DNA of 64,000 nucleotides. Source: a bacterium. GTDB lineage: Bacteria; UBA8248. The notes beneath the pieces were generated by a model. The model saw only the letters and a list, made by a program, of their open reading frames with translations, made no database searches and was not told the DNA's origin. Below, piece after piece: positions 54,629 to 63,023 of this stretch (its first letter is position 1; each line of letters begins with the position of its first letter). Location: contig JAJDYR010000039.1 in NCBI GenBank assembly GCA_022825065.1, forward strand, positions 62,001-126,000, in the 5' to 3' direction. The position numbers were made by a program, and so were the translations under genes.

Positions 54629-55834
54629 GTGAGAGCACTGATTCTGGCGGCCGGCCGCGGGGCCGGTTTGTATCCGTTTACGAATACCCGGCCCAAGGCG
54701 ATGCTGCCGATGGCGGGCGAGATGCTCCTGCATTCGGCGCTCAAGAAGATACGCGCCGCAGGCGTCAGCGACCTCGTCGTCGTCGTCGGTCACCGCGCCG
54801 ACAGGATCATCAACGAATTCGGCCAGGGTTCGCGCTACGGGATGACGATTCAGTACATCCGCCAGGAAGAGCCCACGGGCATCCGGGACGCCATCAGTCT
54901 CGCGAAAGGGCACTTCCAGGGGGACGAGTCGTTCCTGCTGGTCTACGCGGACGTGCTGGCGTCGGAGAACATGTACCGGCAGGTCGTTCAGGCGTTCGGC
55001 ACCTTTCACCAGCCCGTGGCGGCGATTTGCCACACCCCCCACGCCCAGAACTACGGCACGGTCTATCTCGGCAAGGACATGCAGATAGAGCGCCTCGTGG
55101 AGAAGCCCGTGGAGCGCGAGGTGGGCAATTACGTGCTGGCCGGCGTGTTCGTCATGCCCTACCGGCTGTTCGATTTGCTCGAAAGCCTCGAGATGGACGA
55201 GGCGTTCAACGAACTGTGCGCGGGCGAGGGGATTCGCTCTTCGATCTGGGAGGAACCCTGGCTGGACGCCCAGCATCCCTGGGACCTGCTCCAGGGCAAC
55301 CGGATGGTCATGGACACCTGGAGCGAGGCCCGCGTGGACGGCAGCGTGCGCCTGCGGGGCGCGGTGCAGTTCCGCGGACCCGTGGTGATCGAGAAGAACG
55401 TGGTGATCGAATCGGGCGCCTCCATCTTCGGGCCGTGCTTCATCGGGGAGAATACGTTTCTGGGCAACGGGGTTCTGGTGCGGCCCTACACGGCCATCGG
55501 CGCGAACGCGACCATCGGCTTCGGCGTGGAGCTCAAGAACTGCATCCTGTTCAACGGCGTCCGGGTGGGGCGCCTCTCCTTCGTGGGCGACAGCGTCGTC
55601 GGCGAGGACGCCGTCGTGGGCTCAGGATCGCTCACGCTGATTCAGAATCTCGACCAGTCCGAAATCGTGGTGCGCATGCCGGAGGGTGAGGTCGATTCGG
55701 GCCTCGACAAGGTGGGCTCCTTCCTGGGCGACGGAGCGATGGTCGGCGCATCGAACACGCTGGCCTCGGGAACCGTCATTCCGCCCGGCGAGGTCATTCC
55801 TCATTACTATACCTATCCCCGGGGAGAGAACTAG
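54629..55834 (+). CDS. Sugar-1-phosphate nucleotidyltransferase with left-handed beta-helix domain
   Basis: 401 aa, GTG start with AGGAAGG ribosome site. N-terminal nucleotidyltransferase (ILAAGRGAGLYPFTNTRPKA, then VYADVLAS) followed from about residue 240 by hexapeptide repeats (GPVVIEKNVVIESGASIFGP). The layout is that of archaeal-type bifunctional GlmU/RmlA-like proteins that make UDP-GlcNAc, or of dTDP-/GDP-sugar pyrophosphorylases. It ends 1 bp before glmS, so it is probably the GlcNAc-1-P branch enzyme in this cluster. Overlap with the split GlmU gene upstream suggests partial redundancy. Confidence 0.83.
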   Translation: MRALILAAGRGAGLYPFTNTRPKAMLPMAGEMLLHSALKKIRAAGVSDLVVVVGHRADRIINEFGQGSRYGMTIQYIRQEEPTGIRDAISLAKGHFQGDESFLLVYADVLASENMYRQVVQAFGTFHQPVAAICHTPHAQNYGTVYLGKDMQIERLVEKPVEREVGNYVLAGVFVMPYRLFDLLESLEMDEAFNELCAGEGIRSSIWEEPWLDAQHPWDLLQGNRMVMDTWSEARVDGSVRLRGAVQFRGPVVIEKNVVIESGASIFGPCFIGENTFLGNGVLVRPYTAIGANATIGFGVELKNCILFNGVRVGRLSFVGDSVVGEDAVVGSGSLTLIQNLDQSEIVVRMPEGEVDSGLDKVGSFLGDGAMVGASNTLASGTVIPPGEVIPHYYTYPRGEN

Positions 55835-55835
55835 C

Positions 55836-57659
55836 ATGTGCGGCATCGCGGGCATGGCGGCGAGCGCTAACGTCTCGCAGAAACTCCTGCGCTCCATCGC
55901 GGCTCTCGAATACCGGGGCTACGACTCCTGCGGCATGGCCGTCCAGAGAAACGGCGCGATAGACATCCGGAAGAACGTGGGCACCGTGGAGGCGGTGAAT
56001 TCTCTCGAGCGCTTCACGGACATGAAGGGGCTGGTGGGCATCGCGCATACGCGCTGGGCGACGCACGGCGGGGTGACGCAGGCGAACGCGCACCCCCACG
56101 CGGACAACGAGAGCCGCCTGGCCGTGGTCCACAACGGCATCATCTCGAACTACAAGGAACTCAGGGAGAGGCTCGCGCGCGATGGCGCGGCGTTCCGCTC
56201 CGAGACGGATTCCGAAGTCATCGCGCACCTGGTGGCGCAGAAAATCGCGCGAAACGGCCAGGACGTGGAGGAGGGCTTCGTCGAGGCGATCGACGAGCTC
56301 GAGGGCACCTTCGCCATGGCGGTCATCTCGGTCGACGCGCCGGGCCGGATCTTCTGCGTGAAGCGCGAATCGCCCCTCATCATCGGCCTGGGGGACGACG
56401 CGAACTACGTGGGGTCGGATTTCAGCGCGTTCTTCGAGTACACCCGCCGGGCGATCATCATGGAAGACGGCGAATACGCGCTCATCACGCCGGAGAGCTA
56501 CGCCGTCAAGAGCCTGCTCACCCGGGAGCGCGTCGACAAGGAAGTCACCGAGATCGAGTGGGACGCGGAGAAGGCCCGCCGGGGCGGCTACCCCCATTTC
56601 ATGCTCAAGGAGATTTACGATCAGCCCACCACCGTCCAGGCCGCCCTCCAGATTCCCAGGGAAGACGTCCAGGCGCTGGCCGGAATGATCCACGAATCGC
56701 GGCAATGCTTCCTGGGCGGCGTGGGAACGACCTATTACATCGCGTCGATGGGGCAGTATTTCTTCAGCCGCCTGGGGGGGAGGTATCTGCCCGTCGTCAG
56801 CACCGACGAGTTCTCCCACATCGCGGAGATCGGACCCGAGGACGGTTTTTGCGCCATAAGCCAGTCGGGGGAGACCTACGACACCCTGAGCGCCCTGCGC
56901 CATGCGAAAACGAATGGCGCCAGGACGGCGGGCATCGTGAACATGATGGGCTCCACCCTGGTCCGCTCGGTGGATGTGCCGATACTCCAAGGCGCGGGGC
57001 CCGAAAAATGCGTCATCAGCACCAAGACGGCCCTGAGCCAGGCGGTCGTCTTGCTGCTCGCCTCGATGGAGCTGGGTCTGCTCGCGGGGCGTCTGAGCGA
57101 GGCGGAGGTCGAGGCGCTGAGAGAGGAGGTCGCCACCTTGTCCGACCTCGTGCTCGAGACGCTCAACGAGCGCTCGGGTTATTTCCACACGGCTGCGAAC
57201 GCGCACCAGCACATGAAGAACTGGCTCTACCTGGGCCGCGGCGTCTATTACCCCGCGGCGCTCGAATGCGCGCTCAAGATGAAGGAAGTCACCTACCTCC
57301 ACGCGGAGGGAATGAGCGCGGGGTTCCTCAAGCACGGCACCATCTCCCTGATCGACGAGAACATGCACACCATCGTCCTGATGCCCACGCCCGAGGAAGC
57401 CGAGCTCCACGCGCTCACCAGGAGCAGCGCGGAAGAAGTCCGCGCGCGCGGCGGCTTCGTCTTGGGCTACCGCTTCGAGGGAGACGAGATGGTGGAAGGG
57501 CTCTTCAGCGAGGAGATCGTGCTGCCGAGGGTATCCGCGCAGCTTGCGCCCTTCCTGCATCTCGTCTCGGGGCAGTTGCTGGCCTATTTCCTCGCGGTGG
57601 CGCTCAAGCGCGACGTCGACAGGCCGCGCGCCCTGGCGAAGTCCGTCACCGTCGCCTGA
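55836..57659 (+). CDS. glmS: Glutamine-fructose-6-phosphate aminotransferase
   Basis: 607 aa. N-terminal nucleophile Cys directly after Met (MCGIAG), glutaminase domain to about residue 220 (HTRWATHGGVTQANAHPH), then two SIS isomerase domains (CFLGGVGTTYYIASMG, SQSGETYDT, LGRGVYYPAALECALKMKE), ending RPRALAKSVTV. The first step of amino-sugar synthesis. ATG 55836 is fixed by the required Cys1. No ribozyme is visible in the 1-bp intergenic junction. Confidence 0.97.
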   Translation: MCGIAGMAASANVSQKLLRSIAALEYRGYDSCGMAVQRNGAIDIRKNVGTVEAVNSLERFTDMKGLVGIAHTRWATHGGVTQANAHPHADNESRLAVVHNGIISNYKELRERLARDGAAFRSETDSEVIAHLVAQKIARNGQDVEEGFVEAIDELEGTFAMAVISVDAPGRIFCVKRESPLIIGLGDDANYVGSDFSAFFEYTRRAIIMEDGEYALITPESYAVKSLLTRERVDKEVTEIEWDAEKARRGGYPHFMLKEIYDQPTTVQAALQIPREDVQALAGMIHESRQCFLGGVGTTYYIASMGQYFFSRLGGRYLPVVSTDEFSHIAEIGPEDGFCAISQSGETYDTLSALRHAKTNGARTAGIVNMMGSTLVRSVDVPILQGAGPEKCVISTKTALSQAVVLLLASMELGLLAGRLSEAEVEALREEVATLSDLVLETLNERSGYFHTAANAHQHMKNWLYLGRGVYYPAALECALKMKEVTYLHAEGMSAGFLKHGTISLIDENMHTIVLMPTPEEAELHALTRSSAEEVRARGGFVLGYRFEGDEMVEGLFSEEIVLPRVSAQLAPFLHLVSGQLLAYFLAVALKRDVDRPRALAKSVTVA

Positions 57660-57673
57660 GGCCGCTCCCCGAA

Positions 57674-59605
57674 ATGCCAGACGCGAAGTTTCAGGGAACG
57701 GACGGGGTTCGCGGCCTCGCCGCCGATGAGGATCACCCCCAGGCGGCGGGCCTCGACGGACGCACGGCCTTCCTGGAGCATGGAATCCTGACGCCCCGGT
57801 TCGTCGAGCACTACGTTTTCGAGGCCGGCGCCTGGCTTCTGGAGCGGGCCTCGGAGCAGCTCATCTCCCCGACCGCGGTGGTGCTGGCCTGGGACCCGAG
57901 GGACGCTGCGGGGGAATTCACTGCCGCGTGCGTGAACGGCCTCCTGCGCGCGGGCGCGCACGCCCTCTCGCTCGGGGTGATGCCGACGCCTGCGGCGGCC
58001 GCCTATCTGGCGGGCGTGGGCGGGGCGGGCGCGGTGGTCCTCACCGCCTCTCACAACCCCGCGGAGCAAAACGGCGTGAAAATCCTGTTGGCCCCCGATT
58101 CGGCCAAGCCCCTGCCGGATGAGGATGAGGCTTTGAGCGCCCGCGTCCGGGCGAGCGAGTGGAGCACGGTCGAGCAGACGCCCGAGAGCGGCCGCGGCGT
58201 GGAAGCGGCCGCCGAGGCGCGCGCGTTTTACGTGGATTACGCCACCCGGCTTCCCAACTGCTGGCTGCGCGCGGGCGACCTCGCCCGGTGGAGCCTCGTG
58301 GTGGATCCGGCGGCGGGTGCGTGGAGTGGACTCGCCGCTCAGGTGCTGGAGGAGTTGACCCCCCTGAGCGTGCGCGAGGTGAACGCCCTGGGTGAGGGCC
58401 GCGTGAACGAGAACGGCGGCGTGGTCGCGCTCGAGGGCAGGCGCATCGTCGAGGGCGCGGACGCCGGCTTCATCGACGGGCACGCGGGCGCGCGCGCGCT
58501 GTTTGAGGCGGGCCGCGCGCGGCGTGAAGATCTGAAAAAAGGCGACGGTCTGGCGGCGGCCTGCGTCCTGGACGCCGACGGCGACAGGGGCTACGCCCTC
58601 GTCTACAATCCGTTCCGGGATGCGCTCCACGTCTTGGACGGGGACGACGCGCTCGTCCTGCAGGCCCGTTTCCTTGAGCGGGAGAATGAACTCCCCGAAG
58701 ACGGCGTGGCCGCCCTGACGATAGAGAGCGATTCGGGCGCGGCGGCGGCCCTGAACGAGGTGGGCTTGCGCGTCGTATTCACCCCCGTGGGGGACAAGTG
58801 GATATTGAACGAGGCGCGCAGGTTCGGGGACCGCTTCGCCCTGGGCGGCGAGGAATCGGGCCACACGGTCGCGCCGGGCCTGCTCTTGAACGCGGTGGGC
58901 GAGGGGCGAAGAATCGCGGTGGGAGACGGCTTGAAAAGTTTCCTCAACACCTGCGCCGCGGTGCGGAGCCTTTTCGAGGAGGCGAACCCCGAAGATGCCT
59001 ATGCGGCAATCGCTGCGCCGTTTCCCCGCGGGTTCAAGAGGTCTTATTATGCCTACCACGTGGAGCGGAGCCGCTTCGCGCCGGGTACGGAGGCGTGGGA
59101 GGCCATCGGCGCGAAATTGATGGAGTGCGCCGAGAGCGTTTTCTCGGGCGCCGCCACCCCGCGCTTTGCGCCTTTGGAGGACGACGCGGGCGTCATGTAT
59201 CTCGCCCTGGAGGATGAGGCGGGCGGGCCGCTGGGCGCGGTTTATGTGAGGAACTCAGGGACAGAGAGCCGGACGGGCGTGGTTCTGAGGGGCCCCGCCG
59301 GGTGGGAAGAAAAACTCTGCGCCGTTGGGGATGAGGTGCTGCGCGAGATTCTAAGGCGCATGAAGGATGACGACGCCCCCGGCGCGCGGGCCGAAGTCTA
59401 CTTGCTCGAAGCGTTGAAAGATCGTGAGATGGACGCGCGGGCGGTCGATGCGCATCTGGACTCGGATGCCGAGACCCGCTTCGGCGCGCCGACGCAAGCG
59501 TCCGGCATACGAAAAGAGGTCCTGCGCGGCGGCCTGACGCGGGAGGAGGCCGGGGTTTTCAGCATCACGCCGCTCGGCGAGTGGTATCTGGAGCAGAAAA
59601 GATGA
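57674..59605 (+). CDS. glmM: Phosphoglucosamine mutase-like protein with C-terminal extension
   Basis: 643 aa, about 190 longer than normal GlmM. Active-site serine S126 (TASHNP), metal loop DADGDR (300-305), sugar-binding GEESGH (392-397) and phosphate-binding RNSGTESRT (526-534). GTDGVRG at the N-terminus is family-typical. Extra segments lie near 12-45 and 140-200. Residues 570-643 form an added domain (YLLEALKDREMD...GGLTREEAGVFSITPLGEWYLEQ), resembling a small winged-helix. Converts glucosamine-6-P to -1-P. Fourteen bp after glmS, overlaps the next gene by 4 bp. Confidence 0.88.
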   Translation: MPDAKFQGTDGVRGLAADEDHPQAAGLDGRTAFLEHGILTPRFVEHYVFEAGAWLLERASEQLISPTAVVLAWDPRDAAGEFTAACVNGLLRAGAHALSLGVMPTPAAAAYLAGVGGAGAVVLTASHNPAEQNGVKILLAPDSAKPLPDEDEALSARVRASEWSTVEQTPESGRGVEAAAEARAFYVDYATRLPNCWLRAGDLARWSLVVDPAAGAWSGLAAQVLEELTPLSVREVNALGEGRVNENGGVVALEGRRIVEGADAGFIDGHAGARALFEAGRARREDLKKGDGLAAACVLDADGDRGYALVYNPFRDALHVLDGDDALVLQARFLERENELPEDGVAALTIESDSGAAAALNEVGLRVVFTPVGDKWILNEARRFGDRFALGGEESGHTVAPGLLLNAVGEGRRIAVGDGLKSFLNTCAAVRSLFEEANPEDAYAAIAAPFPRGFKRSYYAYHVERSRFAPGTEAWEAIGAKLMECAESVFSGAATPRFAPLEDDAGVMYLALEDEAGGPLGAVYVRNSGTESRTGVVLRGPAGWEEKLCAVGDEVLREILRRMKDDDAPGARAEVYLLEALKDREMDARAVDAHLDSDAETRFGAPTQASGIRKEVLRGGLTREEAGVFSITPLGEWYLEQKR

Positions 59606-60378
59606 GCGCGACTGCGACTCAAACCTATTTCAGAAGGCTCGGCGAATTCCCCCACGTCTCCCTCCTCAAAAGCGCGGCGCACGCCTGGGAGGCGGTCGGC
59701 CTGCTGGATGATTTCACCCGGAGACTGGTGGATGAAGCCGATGCGCCTTTGGCCGAGGCCGCAGCGCTTCGGGTGGAGGAGGGCCTCGTCGTGAGCGAGG
59801 GTCTGCTCGCATTGGAAGAAAATCTGAAAATCGCCTCCGTCGGCCTGCTCATCGAGGCGGGCGCGCGGGTCGAGCCGGGCTGCGTCATCAAGGGGCCGAC
59901 GGTGCTTTGCGCGGGCGCGGAAGTGCGGCACGGGGCGTATCTGCGGGGCGGCTGCCTCATCGGGCCGGGCGCCGTCGTGGGCCATGCGACCGAAGTCAAG
60001 AACAGCGTCTTCTTGAACGGCGCGCAGGCGGGGCATTTCGCCTACGTGGGAGACAGCGTTCTGGGCGCGGATGCCAACCTGGGCGCGGGCGCCAAGCTGG
60101 CGAACCTGGAACTCAGGACGGAAGAAGAGAAAAAAACGGGCGCGGTGAAGAACATCGTCCTGCGCGCCGAGGGAGAACGGGTCGACACAGGCCTCACGAA
60201 GTTCGGCGCGGTGGTCGGCGATGACGCAGAGATCGGGTGCAACGTCGTGACGTCTCCGGGCGTGATGCTCGGCCCCGGCTCCTGGGTCGCACCCAACGCG
60301 ACCGTCTCCAAGGGCGTCTATCCTGAGCGCACGCTCATCCGCGCTCCCAAGTCGAGCGTGGGCCGCCGCCGGTTCTGA
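59602..60378 (+). CDS. Left-handed beta-helix acyltransferase-like protein (GlmU C-domain type)
   Basis: 258 aa. Hexapeptide repeats from about residue 75 (IASVGLLIEAGARVEPGCVIKGPTVLCAGAEVRHGAYLRGG...GPGAVVGHATEVKNSVFLNGAQAGHFAYVGDSVLG) match the GlmU acetyltransferase half, including the NAxxGHFAYVGDSxxG block. N-terminal 75 residues are helical and unrelated to the uridylyltransferase. It probably supplies the glucosamine-1-P N-acetyltransferase missing from the 253-aa uridylyltransferase protein. ATGA overlap with glmM. Confidence 0.82.
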   Translation: MSATATQTYFRRLGEFPHVSLLKSAAHAWEAVGLLDDFTRRLVDEADAPLAEAAALRVEEGLVVSEGLLALEENLKIASVGLLIEAGARVEPGCVIKGPTVLCAGAEVRHGAYLRGGCLIGPGAVVGHATEVKNSVFLNGAQAGHFAYVGDSVLGADANLGAGAKLANLELRTEEEKKTGAVKNIVLRAEGERVDTGLTKFGAVVGDDAEIGCNVVTSPGVMLGPGSWVAPNATVSKGVYPERTLIRAPKSSVGRRRF

Positions 60379-60394
60379 GCCGAAAAATAAATCC

Positions 60395-62704
60395 GTGGAC
60401 TATCTGAAAGATTTGAATCCCCAGCAGAAAGAGGCGGTGCTCGCGCCGCCGGGCGCGAACCTGGTGCTGGCGGGCGCGGGTTCGGGCAAGACGCGGGTGA
60501 TCGTTCACCGCATCCTGCGCCTGCTCGAAGAGGGTCTCGCCCCGCACCGGATTCTGGCCATCACGTTCACGAACAAGGCGGCGGGCGAGATGAAAGAGCG
60601 CTTGTTCGCCTCGCTGGAAGATGGCGCGCGGGGCATCTGGGTGGGCACCTTTCACGCCGTCTGCTCGAGGATTCTGAGAGCAGAAGCCGAGGCGGCGGGC
60701 TTATCCTCCAATTTCTCTATCTTCTCGCGCAGTGAGTGCATGACGCTCGTGAAACGCTGCCTGGCGGAGGCGAAGATCAGCGAGGAGCGATACGCGCCCC
60801 GGGCGGTTCTGGAGCAGATAAGCCGCCGAAAGACCTCGCTGGCGGAGGCGGAGGATGCCGATCCGGCCCCCTTCAGCATCGACGCCACCGCCCGGAAAAT
60901 CGCGCCGGCCTATGAGCGCGCCCTGCGCGAGGCGGGCGCCGTGGATTTCGACGACCTGCTCGCGCGCCCCCTGAGCATGTTCAAGCGGCATCCCGAGGTT
61001 CTCAGGAAATACCAGGAACGCTTCGAGGAAATACTCGTCGACGAATACCAGGACACCAACCCCGCGCAGGACGAACTCGTGGCCCTGCTCTCGCGCGTTC
61101 ACGGGCGGGTGTTCGCCGTCGGGGATGACGATCAGGGCATCTACGGCTGGCGGGGCGCGCGGGTGGAGAACATCCTCGATTTCGAGCGCAGGTTCGCGGG
61201 CGCGCGGGTGTTCCGCCTGGAGGAGAACTACCGCTCGAGCGGCGCGATTTTAGGCCTCGCCTCGCGCATCATGGGCGGGGCCGGGGCGCGCCACGAGAAG
61301 CGCCTGTTCACGCGCAAGGCGGCGGGGGAGGCCGTCTGCTATCTAGCGGCGGCGAACGCCGAGGAAGAGGCCGAAGCCGTCATCACGCGCTTGATCGAAG
61401 CGGGAGCGGGCGATGCGATACCCTGGGGGGAGGCCGCCGTCTTCTACCGCATCAACACGCAGTCGCGTCCGCTCGAAGAAGCGGCCCGAAGGCGGGGGAT
61501 TCCCTACCAGGTGGTGAAGGGCCAGCGGTTTTTCGACCGCGCCGAAGTACAGGACCTGGCGGCCTATTTCAGACTGCTCATCCGGCCCGATGACGGCGCG
61601 GCCTTCTCGCGGGTCGTCAACCGACCGCCCCGGGGGCTGGGGCCGGAGCGCTTGAAGGCGATAGCGGGCGAAGGCGCACAGGGCGTCACTATCGCATCTG
61701 CGAAAGACGCCCTGGCCCGGGGCCGCCTCCGGGGAAACGCCGCGCAAATGCTTGCGGACTTGCTCAAGACGCTGGAGTCCCTCGCTTCGCTACAGGCGGG
61801 ACCCGCGCGCCTGATCGAGGAAATACTCGAACGCACGGGCTACCGGGTCTGGCTTGAGGGCGCAGCGCAAAGGAGCACGTCGCCGGAGCGCCGCCGCGCC
61901 GCCGCCAGGGCGCTTGAGGGCGCAAAAGAGTTCGCCGCCGCCGCTCGCGCGTTCGAGGAGCGGATTACCGAAGAAGAGGGCCTCCCGCCCGAATCGGATG
62001 AGGCCAGGAGCTTGTTTTTAGAGGAGCTGACGCTCATGGGCGAGGCGGATGAGATGTCCGGTGAGAGCGGTGCGCTCTCCCTGATGACGCTTCATGCGGC
62101 CAAGGGCCTGGAGTTCGCCGCCGTGGGCGTCGCCGGCGTGCAGGAGGGGCTGATCCCGCACAGCCGGTCCCGCGATGAGCCGGCGGCTTTGGATGAGGAG
62201 AGGAGGCTCCTCTACGTGGGCGTCACGCGGGCGAAGGAATTTTTAACTCTCTCGTGGGCGAAGGAGCGGCGGCCCGATGGGGCGAAGGAAAGCTGGGCGG
62301 CGCGCCCGAGCCGCTTTATGGAGGGGCTCGGATCCGAGTTCATAAAGCGCATAGGCGATCACGCGCAGACGCGCAGGCGCGCCCCGCGCGGTTTCAAGGC
62401 GCCGCGCGATTCCACCGACTCGCGCTACGCCGACATTCTGGCGGAGGCGAAAACCGCTCCTTCCCGGAAAGAGAAGAGCCCGCCCGCCGTACCCGCCGCA
62501 GCGCTCGGCCCGTTTGCGCCCGGCGCGCGCGTCAGGCACAAGAAATTCGGCCTGGGCGTCATCCGCAAGCGCGAGGGAACCGGAGACCGCACGACGGTGA
62601 GCGTGGAGTTCGAGAACGCGGGCCCCAGGAAGCTGGTCCTGAAGTACGCGCCGCTCTCGCCTGCGGATGAGGGCGTTGACGCGGGCGAGAACCGGGCGGT
62701 ATAA
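60395..62704 (+). CDS. UvrD/PcrA-type DNA helicase
   Basis: 769 aa, GTG start. Superfamily 1 motifs: LNPQQKEAV (Q motif), GAGSGKT (27-33), ILAITFTNKAAGEMKER, VDEYQDTNPAQ (motif II), GDDDQGIYGWRGA (III), LEENYRS (IV), and VTRAKEFL (VI). The C-terminal RVRHKKFGLGVIRKREG is the Tudor-like tail of PcrA/UvrD that contacts RNA polymerase. Role in nucleotide-excision and mismatch repair. It lies 16 bp after the beta-helix gene. Confidence 0.95.
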   Translation: MDYLKDLNPQQKEAVLAPPGANLVLAGAGSGKTRVIVHRILRLLEEGLAPHRILAITFTNKAAGEMKERLFASLEDGARGIWVGTFHAVCSRILRAEAEAAGLSSNFSIFSRSECMTLVKRCLAEAKISEERYAPRAVLEQISRRKTSLAEAEDADPAPFSIDATARKIAPAYERALREAGAVDFDDLLARPLSMFKRHPEVLRKYQERFEEILVDEYQDTNPAQDELVALLSRVHGRVFAVGDDDQGIYGWRGARVENILDFERRFAGARVFRLEENYRSSGAILGLASRIMGGAGARHEKRLFTRKAAGEAVCYLAAANAEEEAEAVITRLIEAGAGDAIPWGEAAVFYRINTQSRPLEEAARRRGIPYQVVKGQRFFDRAEVQDLAAYFRLLIRPDDGAAFSRVVNRPPRGLGPERLKAIAGEGAQGVTIASAKDALARGRLRGNAAQMLADLLKTLESLASLQAGPARLIEEILERTGYRVWLEGAAQRSTSPERRRAAARALEGAKEFAAAARAFEERITEEEGLPPESDEARSLFLEELTLMGEADEMSGESGALSLMTLHAAKGLEFAAVGVAGVQEGLIPHSRSRDEPAALDEERRLLYVGVTRAKEFLTLSWAKERRPDGAKESWAARPSRFMEGLGSEFIKRIGDHAQTRRRAPRGFKAPRDSTDSRYADILAEAKTAPSRKEKSPPAVPAAALGPFAPGARVRHKKFGLGVIRKREGTGDRTTVSVEFENAGPRKLVLKYAPLSPADEGVDAGENRAV

Positions 62705-62723
62705 GGGCGCAAAGGGGGGAGAG

Positions 62724-63008
62724 ATGTCCATTTCACGCGAAGACGTGGTTCACGTGTCCAGGCTGGCGCGGCTGAACCTCAGCGAGGATGAGATCGAGAA
62801 ATTCACCGGGCAGCTCGGCGCGATTCTGGAGCACATCGCCAAGCTGAACGAGGTGGACACCGAAGGCGTGGCGCCCACCTCGCACGTCCTCGACATCACG
62901 AACGTGTTCCGCGAGGATGCGGTCACCGACCCCCCCATCGAGAACATGGAGAAGATGGCGCCCGATTTCGCAAAGGGCCATTTCCGCGTTCCCAAGGTCA
63001 TCGAATAG
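62724..63008 (+). CDS. gatC: Aspartyl/glutamyl-tRNA amidotransferase subunit C
   Basis: 94 aa. SREDVVHVSRLARLNLSEDEIEKFTGQLGAILEHIAKLNEVDT is the diagnostic helix-turn pattern, with VFREDAV and FRVPKVIE at the end. It stabilises the GatA-GatB complex for tRNA-dependent Gln/Asn formation. AAGGGGGGAGAG before ATG 62724. gatA and gatB are not adjacent, unlike the usual gatCAB operon. Confidence 0.94.
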   Translation: MSISREDVVHVSRLARLNLSEDEIEKFTGQLGAILEHIAKLNEVDTEGVAPTSHVLDITNVFREDAVTDPPIENMEKMAPDFAKGHFRVPKVIE

Positions 63009-63023
63009 TTTTCCCCGAAAATC

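Noticed and set aside
57584-59059. Long antisense frame opposite glmM
   Set aside because: It mirrors a gene with intact mutase motifs; composition is typical of GC-rich shadows.
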